Part shown: one piece after another, positions 43,578-51,586 of the stretch | Position numbering within the stretch: the first letter of the stretch is position 1 | How the letters are laid out: each line of letters begins with the position of its first letter | Assembly (NCBI GenBank): GCA_016806145.1 | Contig: CP063166.1 | Coordinates: forward strand, 1,736,001 to 1,800,000 | Reading direction: 5' to 3' | Length of the DNA: 64,000 bases | Source of the DNA: Variovorax paradoxus | GTDB taxonomy: Bacteria > Pseudomonadota > Gammaproteobacteria > Burkholderiales > Burkholderiaceae_C | Made by a program: the position numbers and the translations under genes | Notes under the pieces: model-generated | Told to the model about the DNA's origin: nothing | Databases searched by the model: none | Seen by the model: the letters and a program-made list of their open reading frames with translations, nothing else

Positions 43578-44261
43578 TCAGGCCAGCTCGCCGGCGTGCA
43601 GCTTCCAGCCGAGCGCGAGCAGCCAGCCGCTCGCGGGATCGGCATCGAGCGCGGCGGCGGCCGTGGCGCGCGCGGCGCGGGCCGCGTCGGCGCCGCTGGT
43701 CTCGACCACCAGCATCGGCTGCAGCACGCGGCCTTCGCTGCTTTCGCGCGGCAGCAGCGTGCTCAGGGCGACATCGGGCTGCAGCAGGAAGGACTGCACG
43801 AAGCCCGGCTGTTCGGCCAGGCGGCGGCCGGCCTCGGCGGCGCGTTCGGCGAGCGCGGCGGCATCGCTGGCCACGGCCAGCGGCAGCACCGCGATGTGGC
43901 TGCCGCTGCCGAAGCCGGTGACGGCGCGCACCGCGCAGACGCGGCGGATCGGATCGCGCATGCGGTCGAGGTTGGCGATCGACCACGGCGTCTGGCGCTC
44001 GAAGGCGGCGCGGTAGCCGGCCGAACGGAACACCTCGAGCGAGGCGGTGCGGTAGAGGCCGAGGTAGCGGCGGCCGCCCTCGAGTGAGACATAGCGCGCG
44101 CCCGAAAGGAAGCCCGGGATGCGCACGCGTTCCTCGACGTGCTCGCGGTCGTACCAGCGGTTGAAGTCGGCCTCGTCGGCCGCGGGATCGACGTCGCAGG
44201 CGACGAAGAGCAGGCCGTTCTCGGCGGCGGAAGGTTCGGTGACGGAAGCGGTGGAAGTCAT
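43578..44261 (-). CDS. EthD-like/dimeric alpha-beta barrel protein
   Basis: 227 residues. The first half resembles EthD or similar ferredoxin-like barrel proteins: LLFVACDVDPAADEADFNRWYDREHVEERVRIPGFLSGARYVS followed by GRRYLGLYRTASLEVF. A second, weaker repeat of this fold follows (HIAVLPLAVASDAAAL to LLALGWKLHAGELA). Such proteins help oxidise or isomerise small organic substrates, but catalytic residues are not defined. First gene of the operon, downstream of the LysR gene. Confidence 0.7.
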   Translation of the reverse strand: MTSTASVTEPSAAENGLLFVACDVDPAADEADFNRWYDREHVEERVRIPGFLSGARYVSLEGGRRYLGLYRTASLEVFRSAGYRAAFERQTPWSIANLDRMRDPIRRVCAVRAVTGFGSGSHIAVLPLAVASDAAALAERAAEAGRRLAEQPGFVQSFLLQPDVALSTLLPRESSEGRVLQPMLVVETSGADAARAARATAAAALDADPASGWLLALGWKLHAGELA

Positions 44262-44405
44262 GGCGGCGGAAGCGGGAGCGGGCCTTCGAAAAAAGAAGGC
44301 GCGATCTTCCGTCGCGGGGTCAGGCTGTCACAAACGAGTTTTTCTGGGCGACAGCCACAAGAATTACTGGCCCCTCGATGGGGCGCAAATGCGCTGTTTC
44401 GAGGG

Positions 44406-45323
44406 TTAACCCTCTATGGCTCCGCTCCAGATTGGTGCGGTTGCCGCGGCCGTGAACTGGTCGGAGGCCCGGCAGGCCAGCTCGGCCACGAGCCGGATGG
44501 CATCGGAGTCGGCAGCCTCCAGATGGCTCACCACCAGCCGCTGCGGCGAGATCAGCGCATCGCATTCGATGATGCGCACGTCGCCGGCCGCCACGTACTC
44601 GTAGACCGGCGGCAACGGCACCAGCGCATTGCCGAAGCCGGCCTTCACCAGCCGCGCGAGCGCCGAGATCGAGCTCACGCAATGCACCTTGCCCAGCGGG
44701 ATGCCCACCGCGCGGTAGAGGTTCTTGAGCGCCTCGTGCGGCTGCGAGCCCGGGCTCATGGTCAGCACCGGCTGGCGCAGCAGCTGTTCCACCGTCTGCG
44801 TGCCCTCGGCGCTCATCTGCCCGACCCAGCCCATGGGCATCGGCAGGCAGGGCGTGCTCACGATGCCGGCGCCCGCGATGTGGTCGGTCTGCAGCGCGAT
44901 GTCGAGCGCGCCCTCGCGCAGGCCGCGATGCAGCGCCAGCGTGGTCTCGGAGGTGAGCTGCACCTCGATGCCCGGATAGGTGGAGCGCAGGTTGGTGAGG
45001 AAACCCAGCAGCCAGGTGTGGACCACGGTCTCGATCGCGCCGATGCGCACCAGGCCCAGCAGGTCCTCGCGCGGGCGGCCCAGCGAGACGATCTCGCGGC
45101 GCAGCTCGAGCAGCCGCTCGCCGTAGTCCATCAGGCGCACGCCGACGGGCGTGAGCCGCAGCTCGCGCGCGTCGCGTTCGAACAGGCGCGCGCCGATGTC
45201 TTCCTCGAGCGAGGCAACGCGGTTCGACACGGCCGCCTGCGTGATGTGCAGCCGGTCGCTCGCGGCCCGGAAGCTGCCCAGCCGCGCGGCCCAGAGAAAG
45301 GCTTCGACGAATCGTGTGTTCAT
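44406..45323 (-). CDS. LysR-family regulator
   Basis: 305 residues. HTH: RFVEAFLWAARLGSFRAASDRLHITQAAVSNRVASLEEDIGARLFERD. The effector domain starts LLGLVRIGAIETVVHTWLLGFL. It is transcribed in the same direction as the amidase operon, 144 bp upstream of it, and probably regulates it; the gap is relatively AT-rich. The last codons overlap a 14-base palindrome at 44401-44414 (GAGGGTTAACCCTC). Confidence 0.92.
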   Translation of the reverse strand: MNTRFVEAFLWAARLGSFRAASDRLHITQAAVSNRVASLEEDIGARLFERDARELRLTPVGVRLMDYGERLLELRREIVSLGRPREDLLGLVRIGAIETVVHTWLLGFLTNLRSTYPGIEVQLTSETTLALHRGLREGALDIALQTDHIAGAGIVSTPCLPMPMGWVGQMSAEGTQTVEQLLRQPVLTMSPGSQPHEALKNLYRAVGIPLGKVHCVSSISALARLVKAGFGNALVPLPPVYEYVAAGDVRIIECDALISPQRLVVSHLEAADSDAIRLVAELACRASDQFTAAATAPIWSGAIEG

Positions 45324-45388
45324 GCAGGTGTGTCCGCGGGGATTGTGCCGGCAATCGCGCGGCGGCCAACCCGGGGCGGCCCGCATGG

Positions 45389-46492
45389 CTACTTCGCGGC
45401 GAGGGGCAGCGTGAGCGCGTCCAGCACCGGCACCACCGCGGCCGCGTCGTTGCTCGCGAGCAGCACCAGCGCCTCGTTCGTGGCCGGCGAGAACGCGAGC
45501 AGCGCGCGGTAGCCGCCGGTCTGGCCGGTGTGGAAATGGATGCGCCGCTGCGCGCCGCCCGCGGCCGGATCGCGCATGCGCAGCGCATAGCCGACGTCGT
45601 ATTCGCCCTGCGCCGACAGCGGCTCGCGCAGCCGCTCGGCCGCGGCGCCCAGCGGTCCCGCGCGGCCGGCCATCAATGCGCGTGCGAACAGCAGCAGGTC
45701 GGGCGCGGTGCTGCGCAGCGCGCCGGCCGCGGCCAGCGCGCCGAATTCCCAGGGCGCGCGCGCCGCGTTGCCGGCATAGCCCTGGGGCAGCCGCTTCGCG
45801 CGTGCCGCGTCGAGGTGCTGCACCGTGTCCTTCATGCCCAGCGGCACGGCAATGCGCTCGCGCACCAGCTGGTCCCAGGGCTGGCCATAGCGGTCCGACA
45901 GCAACTGCCCGACCAGCGCGATGCCCAGGCTGCCGTAGCGCGGCGCGCACGGCGGCGCCTGCGCGAGCTCGAGCGAGGAGAGCGCCACCATCAGGTGCGC
46001 ACGCGTGGGTCTGGCGAAGGGATTGGAGTCGGGCCCGGGCGGACGCGCCGGCAGCGCGGGCAGGTTCGGCAGGCAGGCCGTGTGGGTGATGAGCTGGCGC
46101 AGCGTGATCGCGGCCACGGGCGGCGGCAGCGTGGCCTTGTCGGCAAGCAGCCGGCCCAGCGTGTCGTCGAGCGAGAAGTCGCCGCGCTCCACGGCCTGTG
46201 CGAGCAGCAGGCCGGTGAAGACCTTGCTGATCGAGCCGATCTCGAACACCGGTTGCACCTCGCCGGGCGCCATCGGTTTCGCCTTGCCGACGTGCCCAGG
46301 CGCATTGCGCTGGATCGCGTAGCGCGACGTGCCGTCGTGCCAGGTGCCCGCGACGATGGTGCCGGGACGGTCGCCGAGAACTTGCGCGGCGAGCGATGCG
46401 GGAGGGCTGTCGAAGCCGGCGGGTGCCGCATGACTGGCCAGCGGCAGCAGCAGCGCCGACAGCGCGAGGAGGGTGGCGGGGAGATGTCGCAT
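45389..46492 (-). CDS. Secreted serine hydrolase, class C beta-lactamase-like
   Basis: 367 residues with a signal peptide (PATLLALSALLLPLASHAAP). SxxK motif Ser87-Ile-Ser-Lys90 in FEIGSISKVFTGLLL; the second motif is Tyr-Gly-Ser (PRYGSLGIALVGQLL) where AmpC has Tyr-x-Asn; the third is HTG in FHTGQTGGYRALL. AmpC-like enzymes from Burkholderiales look like this, but the YGS and HTG variants also occur in esterases and D-aminopeptidases of the same family. Resistance to beta-lactams should not be assumed. No AmpR gene is adjacent in the divergent position. Confidence 0.82.
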   Translation of the reverse strand: MRHLPATLLALSALLLPLASHAAPAGFDSPPASLAAQVLGDRPGTIVAGTWHDGTSRYAIQRNAPGHVGKAKPMAPGEVQPVFEIGSISKVFTGLLLAQAVERGDFSLDDTLGRLLADKATLPPPVAAITLRQLITHTACLPNLPALPARPPGPDSNPFARPTRAHLMVALSSLELAQAPPCAPRYGSLGIALVGQLLSDRYGQPWDQLVRERIAVPLGMKDTVQHLDAARAKRLPQGYAGNAARAPWEFGALAAAGALRSTAPDLLLFARALMAGRAGPLGAAAERLREPLSAQGEYDVGYALRMRDPAAGGAQRRIHFHTGQTGGYRALLAFSPATNEALVLLASNDAAAVVPVLDALTLPLAAK

Positions 46493-46588
46493 GGCGCGCA
46501 TCTTCGAAGCGCGCGGGCGCCGCGGCAACGCGCGGCGGCGGCGGCCGCGTCACCGCCGTAACGCGCGTAACGACGGGCCGGCCGCGTC

Positions 46589-47374
46589 TCAGCGCTTGTC
46601 GGCGGGCAGCACGTTGCGCGCGTCCTGCCGCAGCACCAGGTCCCAGAGCTGCTGCCCGGTCGGCGCGCGCGATTCCTCGCAGACATGCGCGACCAGCCCG
46701 GCCGCGCGCCCGACCAGCGCGAGGCCGCGGCCCAGCAGCGGGTCGAGGCCCATGTCGGCGAGCACCGCGCCGTTGGCGCCGGCCGCGTTGAGCGGCAGGT
46801 GGCGGCCATGGTCCTCGCGCAGCACCTCGACCAGCGCGAGCGCGAGCCGCCAGTGGCGTCCGAAGTAGCCGTTGGCCTTCGACACGGCCATGAGCGTCGG
46901 CACGCGCGGATCGCCGTCGACGTGGATCGGATGCCCGATGCCCGGGATGCTGCGCTTCGCCTGCCGGCGCTCGCGCACCAGCGCGGCCGCGCGCTCGCGC
47001 AGCTCGGCATCGCTCGCGTCGTCGGTGAGATCCGCGGCGGCCGCGAGCAGCATCTCGCTGACGTTCTGCACCGTGCCGAGGAAGTTCGAGCCCGCGCCCA
47101 GCAGGCCCGCGGCCACCGCGCCCTGCAGCGACTCGGGCGCGCCGAGCCAGGTCATGCGCGTGGCGATCGCGCTCGGCGTGAGGCCGTGGTCGGCCGCGGT
47201 CACCAGCAGCATGTTGACCATCGCCTTCTCGCGCGGCTCGGGCAGCCGCGCCATCGCGAGCAGCCACAGCATCTCGACGAAGTCGAGCTTGCCGATGATC
47301 TCGGTGGCGAGGTTCAGGCCGCGCACGTGGATCGCGTCGGGGGTCGTGTAGCCGATCTCGGTGGTGATCGTCAT
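46589..47374 (-). CDS. Citryl-CoA lyase-like protein (short citrate synthase fold)
   Basis: 261 residues, about the size of citryl-CoA lyases and much shorter than citrate synthase. The citrate-synthase triad is visible as His63 (AADHGLTPSA), His148 (SIPGIGHPIHVDGDPR) and Asp207 (GAVLADMGLDP). Citryl-CoA lyase cleaves citryl-CoA to oxaloacetate and acetyl-CoA; relatives cleave other 3-hydroxyacyl-CoA compounds. Last gene of the LacI-linked operon, 10 bp after an SDR gene; the acyl-CoA synthetase upstream would supply its CoA thioester. The actual substrate is unknown. Confidence 0.82.
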   Translation of the reverse strand: MTITTEIGYTTPDAIHVRGLNLATEIIGKLDFVEMLWLLAMARLPEPREKAMVNMLLVTAADHGLTPSAIATRMTWLGAPESLQGAVAAGLLGAGSNFLGTVQNVSEMLLAAAADLTDDASDAELRERAAALVRERRQAKRSIPGIGHPIHVDGDPRVPTLMAVSKANGYFGRHWRLALALVEVLREDHGRHLPLNAAGANGAVLADMGLDPLLGRGLALVGRAAGLVAHVCEESRAPTGQQLWDLVLRQDARNVLPADKR

Positions 47375-47384
47375 CGCCGGCCCC

Positions 47385-48122
47385 TCAGCCTGCCAGGCCC
47401 ACGGTGATGCCGCCGCAGACGTAGAGCACCTGGCCCGTCATGAACGAGGCCATCGGGTGCATGAAGGCGTCGACCGCGTGCGCCACCTCGGCGGGCTCGC
47501 CGAAGCGCTGCACCGGAATGCCCTCGGCGATGCGCCGCGTGCGCGGGCTGTCGGCCGGGTTCGCGGCCTTGAAGGCCTCGGTGGCGATCGGGCCCGGCGC
47601 CACCGCGTTGACCGTGATGCCCTGCGCCGCGAGCTCGAGCGCCCAGGTGCGCGTGAGCGCGTTGAGCGCGCCCTTGGCGGCCGAGTAGCCGCTGCGCAGT
47701 TCCTTGCCGAGCGCGGCGCGGCTCGTGATGTTGACGATGCGTCCGCCGCCGGCCGCGCGCATCGCGGGCAGCACGGCCTGCACGCACTGCAGCGCGGCGC
47801 GCGCGGTCACGCCGATCTGCAGGTCGAAGTCGTCGAGCGAGGTGGTCTCCAGCGGCGCCGGGCGGATCGCAGCCACGTTGTTCACCAGGCCGGTGAAACG
47901 GTGGCGGCCGCAGGCCTCGGCGAGCGCGGCGGCGAGCGCCTCGCGGTCGCCCATGTCCACGCGCAGGTGCGCGCCGCTGCGCGCGTCGGGCGGCGGCTGG
48001 AGGTCGAGGCTGGTGACCTGCCAGCCGCTCTCGATGAGGCGGCGGCAGATCGCCAGGCCGATGCCCGAGGAGCCCCCGGTGACGAGGGCGTGGCGGTCGG
48101 TGCTTGGCGGGGTCGGGTTCAT
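47385..48122 (-). CDS. Short-chain dehydrogenase/reductase (FabG-like)
   Basis: 245 residues. Rossmann motif TGGSSGIGLAIC, NNVA at the NNAG position, catalytic Ser in RIVNITSRAALG, and YSAAK (GYSAAKGALNALTRTWALELAAQGITVNAV), then APGPI. All catalytic residues are present. The ATG overlaps the stop of the acyl-CoA synthetase by 4 bp. It likely oxidises a 3-hydroxyacyl-CoA or similar intermediate between activation and cleavage. Confidence 0.9.
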   Translation of the reverse strand: MNPTPPSTDRHALVTGGSSGIGLAICRRLIESGWQVTSLDLQPPPDARSGAHLRVDMGDREALAAALAEACGRHRFTGLVNNVAAIRPAPLETTSLDDFDLQIGVTARAALQCVQAVLPAMRAAGGGRIVNITSRAALGKELRSGYSAAKGALNALTRTWALELAAQGITVNAVAPGPIATEAFKAANPADSPRTRRIAEGIPVQRFGEPAEVAHAVDAFMHPMASFMTGQVLYVCGGITVGLAG

Positions 48123-49675
48123 GGCGTGGCGTGATGCGGTGGGGAGGTCTCGCTGCCGGCGCCCATGCGCCGCAGCACTTCGATGCGTGCGTCCTTCTTC
48201 GAGGCCTTGCCGTTCGCGGTGCGCGGCAGCGCGTCGAAGAAGTGCACCGCCTTCGGCGTCTTGACGGGATCGAGCCGCTCGCGCACCCAGGCGACGAGCT
48301 CGGCGGCCTCGCAGGCCGCGCCCTCGCGCAGCTGCACCGCGGCATGCACGGCCTCGCCCCACTTGTCGTCGTCGATGCCGATCACCACGCAGTCGTAGAC
48401 GGCGGGATGCCGGCCGAGCACGTTCTCCACGTCGGTCGGGTAGACGTTGAAGCCGCCGGTGATGATCAGGTCGCGGATGCGATCCTTGAGGAACAGGAAG
48501 CCGCGCTCGTCGAGATAGCCGCCGTCGCCGGTGCGCAGCCAGCCGTCGTGGAAGGCCTCGGCGGTCTTCTCGGGCTGCTTCCAGTAGCCCGACATCACGA
48601 GGTCGCCGCGCACCACCACCTCGCCGCCCTGGCCCGGCGGCAGCAGCGCGCCGGCCGGGTCCATGATCGCGACCTCGGTCATCAGCGCGGCGCGGCCCAC
48701 CGACTCGAGGTTGCGCGGATCGAGCGCGTCCTCCACCGGCATGTAGGAGATGATGGCCGGCGCCTCGGTCTGGCCGTAGCCGGTCTCCACATGGCCGAAC
48801 ACCTGCTGCGCCTCCACGATCTTCGCGCTGCGCATCGGCGCCGCCGCATAGACGAAGTGGCGCAGCGCGCGCCAGTCGCGCCCGCGCGCGGTCGGGTCCT
48901 CGAGCAGGCTGTAGATCAGCGTGGGCGGCATGAAGACCGCGGTCACGCGGTCGTGCTCGAGCTGGTCGAGCACCTCGCGCGGCCTGGTCGAGCGCGGCAG
49001 CAGCACCGTGCCGCCGCTGCCGAGCACCGGCAGCAGGAAGGTCGAGGTGCCGTGCGTGATCGAGGCCACCGCGAGGTAGCGCTCGTCGGCGTCGAGCTTC
49101 ATCGCCTGCATGATCGAGACGATGGTGGTGTTCCACGCGCGGTAGCTCTGCATCACGCCCTTGGGCGCGCCGGTGGTGCCGCCGGTGAACTTGATCGCCT
49201 GGATCTCGGCCAGGTCGTGGCGCACCGGCGCGGGCCTGCTGCCCGCATGCGCGGCCAGCAGCGCCGAGAGTTCGCAACCGGTGGGCGCCGTGCCGAGCGC
49301 GCCCGGCCGGTAGACCACGCGCGGCGCGCCGGTGGCCTCGAGCTTGGGCGCCTGCTCGTGCTCGGCGATCACCAGCGCGGCCTCGGTGAAGTCGACGATG
49401 CGGCACAACTCGTCGGCGCCGGCGCGCGGATTGAGCGGCACCCAGATGCGGCCCGCGAGCAGGGTCGCGAACAGCGACACCACGTGCGCGAGGTGGTTGC
49501 CCGCGCAGATCGCGATGCGCCCGCGCGGATCGGGCACCAGCGCCTGGAACGCGGCGGCCAGCGCCTCGGTGTGGGCCAGCAGCTCGGCGTAGCGGAGGGC
49601 GCCCTCGGGGCCCGAGAGCGCGATCTTGTCGGGGTGGCGGCGCGCGGCGCGCAGCAGGAAATCGATCGGCCGCAT
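48119..49675 (-). CDS. AMP-dependent acyl-CoA synthetase
   Basis: 518 residues. Adenylation motifs: IKFTGGTTGAPKGVM (P-loop), YGQTEAPAIISYMP (A5), GWLRTGDGGYLDERGFLFLKDRIRDLIITGGFNVYP (A7/A8), and the C-terminal Lys in LPRTANGKASKKD. Activates a carboxylic acid to its CoA thioester in the cytoplasm. It lies 4 bp after the Bug gene and overlaps the next SDR gene, so its substrate is probably the acid recognised by that receptor. Confidence 0.93.
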   Translation of the reverse strand: MRPIDFLLRAARRHPDKIALSGPEGALRYAELLAHTEALAAAFQALVPDPRGRIAICAGNHLAHVVSLFATLLAGRIWVPLNPRAGADELCRIVDFTEAALVIAEHEQAPKLEATGAPRVVYRPGALGTAPTGCELSALLAAHAGSRPAPVRHDLAEIQAIKFTGGTTGAPKGVMQSYRAWNTTIVSIMQAMKLDADERYLAVASITHGTSTFLLPVLGSGGTVLLPRSTRPREVLDQLEHDRVTAVFMPPTLIYSLLEDPTARGRDWRALRHFVYAAAPMRSAKIVEAQQVFGHVETGYGQTEAPAIISYMPVEDALDPRNLESVGRAALMTEVAIMDPAGALLPPGQGGEVVVRGDLVMSGYWKQPEKTAEAFHDGWLRTGDGGYLDERGFLFLKDRIRDLIITGGFNVYPTDVENVLGRHPAVYDCVVIGIDDDKWGEAVHAAVQLREGAACEAAELVAWVRERLDPVKTPKAVHFFDALPRTANGKASKKDARIEVLRRMGAGSETSPPHHATP

Positions 49676-49679
49676 CCGC

Positions 49680-50657
49680 TCACTCCGCCTTCGCGCCCGA
49701 GACGCGCACGATCTCGGCCCACTTGTCGTACTCCTTGCGCACGAACTGGTCGAAGGCCGGCTGCGGCATCGGCAGGATGTCGGCACCGAGGTCGCGGTAG
49801 CGCGCCTTCACGCGCTCGCTGCGCAGCGCCTTGTCGACCTCTTCGTGCAGCCGCGCCACCACCGGCGCGGGCACGCCGGTGGGCACGAACAGGCCCGACC
49901 AGGCGGTGGATTCGTAGCCCGCGAGGCCGGCCTCGGCCATGGTCGGCACCTCGGGCAACAGCGGCGAGCGCTGCGCGCCGGTCACGGCCAGCGCGCGCAG
50001 CGAGCCCTTGGCGATGTGCGGCAGCGAGGTCGGCAGGTTGTCGAACATCAGGTCGATCTGGCCGCCGATCAGGTCGGTCAGCGCGGCCGCGCCGCCGCGG
50101 TAGGGCACGTGCAGGATGCTCACGTGCGCGAGGTGCTTGTAGAGCTCGCCCGACAGGTGGATGCTGCTGCCGTTGCCCGAGGAACCCATCGTGAGCTTGC
50201 CCGGCGAGCGCTTCGCGAGCGCCGTGAGCTCGGCCACGGTCCTGGCCGGCAGCGCCGGATTCACCACCAGCACGTTGGGCACCGAGCCCACCATCGCCAC
50301 CGGCACGAAGGCCTTGCGCGTGTCGTAGGGCAGGTTGCCGTAGAGCGTGGGATTGATGGCGTGCGTGCCGACGGTGCCGAGCATCATCGTGTAGCCGTCG
50401 GCCGGCGCATTGGCGACCTCGCGCGCGCCGATGTTGCCGCCGGCGCCGGGACGGTTGTCCACGATCACCGGCTGGCCCAGCGCCTGCGCGAGCTCGGTGC
50501 CCACGAGGCGCGCGAACAGGTCGGCCGCGCCGCCGGGCGGGAAGGGCACGACCAGGCGCAGCGGCTTGGCGGGCCAGGCGGGTGTCTGCGCGATGGCGCC
50601 GGTGGCGAGGGCGGCCAGCGCAAGGGCGCCGGCGCCCAGCAGGGATCGTCGTTTCAA
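49680..50657 (-). CDS. Bug-family substrate-binding protein, TTG start
   Basis: 325 residues. Initiation at TTG with CCGGAGACAAGCC upstream gives a Tat/Sec-like leader (KRRSLLGAGALALAALATGAIAQTP). Bug motifs: AKPLRLVVPFPPGGAADLFAR, DNRPGAGGNIGAREVA, PADGYTMMLGTVGTHAINP, PYRGGAAALTDLIGGQIDLMFD, FVPTGVPAPV. Periplasmic receptor for an organic acid; second gene of the LacI-linked operon. No TctAB partner in the window. Confidence 0.92.
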   Translation of the reverse strand: MKRRSLLGAGALALAALATGAIAQTPAWPAKPLRLVVPFPPGGAADLFARLVGTELAQALGQPVIVDNRPGAGGNIGAREVANAPADGYTMMLGTVGTHAINPTLYGNLPYDTRKAFVPVAMVGSVPNVLVVNPALPARTVAELTALAKRSPGKLTMGSSGNGSSIHLSGELYKHLAHVSILHVPYRGGAAALTDLIGGQIDLMFDNLPTSLPHIAKGSLRALAVTGAQRSPLLPEVPTMAEAGLAGYESTAWSGLFVPTGVPAPVVARLHEEVDKALRSERVKARYRDLGADILPMPQPAFDQFVRKEYDKWAEIVRVSGAKAE

Positions 50658-50695
50658 GGCTTGTCTCCGGAAGCGGGAAGAAAAAGAGAAGGGGC

Positions 50696-51517
50696 TCAGG
50701 CCGCGGCGCCGGGTGCGCGCGCGATGCCGTGGCGCAGGCCGCCGTCCACCGGCAGCTCGGCGGCATTGATGTAGGTAGCCTCGTCCGAGAGCAGGAAGCA
50801 GGCGGCGTTGGCGATGTCCCAGGCGCTGCCCTGGCGGCCGAAGGGCAGCGGTCCGCTCGCGCGGCCCGGGCGCGCGGCGCTGGCGGCGCGGCCCATGGGC
50901 GTGTCGATCAGGCCCGCGCGCACGATGTTGGCGCGGATGTCGCGTGCATGGCCCTCGAGCGCGACCGCGCGGCACAGCGCCGACAGCGCGGCCTTCGAGC
51001 TCTCGTAGGCCGGGTTGCGGCCCGCGGGCATCAGGGCGGCGAGCGAGGAGACGAACACGATCGCGCCGCCGTGCTGCATGGCGGGCAGCGCCGCCTGCGC
51101 GCACAGCAGGTGGCCGCGCAGGTTCACGCCGAGGATCGCGTCCCAGCTCTCGGGCGTGACCTCGGCCAGCGGCCGGCGATCGCTGATGCCGGCGTTGAGC
51201 ACCAGCGCATCGAGCACGATGCCGCCTTCGGCCAGCGTGGCGAACAGCGCGCGCACCTGGGCCGGGTCGCCGATGTCGGCGGCCAGCGCCAGATGCTGCG
51301 CACCGGGCGCCTGCGCCTCGAGCGCGGCCACCGTGTGCCGCGCGGCTTCGAGGTCGCGGTCGGCGCAGGCCACGCGCGCGCCGCGCTGCGCGAGCCGCAG
51401 GCAGATCGCGCGGCCGTTGCCCACGAGTTGGGGATCGCCACCGGCGGCCTGGCCGCCGCCCACCACCAGCACCGTGCGGCCGGTGAAATCGCGCCTTGTT
51501 TCTGAGAACGTTTCCAT
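50696..51517 (-). CDS. Short-chain dehydrogenase with extended glycine motif
   Basis: 273 residues. The cofactor loop reads VVGGGQAAGGDPQLVGNGRA, about nine residues longer than the usual TGGxxGIG; this form occurs in a subgroup of SDRs. Catalytic Ser (IVFVSSLAALMP) and YESSK (NPAYESSKAALSALCRA) are present; the C-terminus has ATYINAAELPVDGG. First gene of the operon, divergent from the LacI regulator. Its start codon lies inside a candidate LacI operator. Confidence 0.88.
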   Translation of the reverse strand: METFSETRRDFTGRTVLVVGGGQAAGGDPQLVGNGRAICLRLAQRGARVACADRDLEAARHTVAALEAQAPGAQHLALAADIGDPAQVRALFATLAEGGIVLDALVLNAGISDRRPLAEVTPESWDAILGVNLRGHLLCAQAALPAMQHGGAIVFVSSLAALMPAGRNPAYESSKAALSALCRAVALEGHARDIRANIVRAGLIDTPMGRAASAARPGRASGPLPFGRQGSAWDIANAACFLLSDEATYINAAELPVDGGLRHGIARAPGAAA

Positions 51518-51518
51518 A
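51501..51518. promoter_or_regulatory. Candidate LacI-family operator 1
   Basis: The palindromic core AACGTT (51507-51512) in GAGAACGTTTCC overlaps the SDR start codon. Central CG within an A/T-flanked palindrome is typical for LacI/GalR proteins. A second similar site lies 58 bp away. Confidence 0.55.
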
Positions 51519-51558
51519 TCGATTCCAAGGTTAAAGTGAGCGCCCGGGAGGCCGCAAT

Positions 51559-51576
51559 CCATGGAACGTTTACATA
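51559..51576. promoter_or_regulatory. Candidate LacI-family operator 2
   Basis: AACGTT (51565-51570) in TGGAACGTTTACA, 17 bp upstream of the lacI-type gene ATG. Paired with operator 1 it could support looping and co-repression of both divergent units. Confidence 0.55.
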
Positions 51577-51586
51577 AGGGAAAACT

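Noticed and set aside
44401..44414. Perfect palindrome GAGGGTTAACCCTC at the end of a LysR gene
   Set aside because: It overlaps coding sequence and lacks a U-run; too short to call an operator or terminator without more evidence.
45389..46492. Call of a clinically relevant AmpC beta-lactamase
   Set aside because: The SxxK is there, but the second and third motifs (YGS, HTG) are shared with esterases and peptidases of the family, so a resistance label is not justified.
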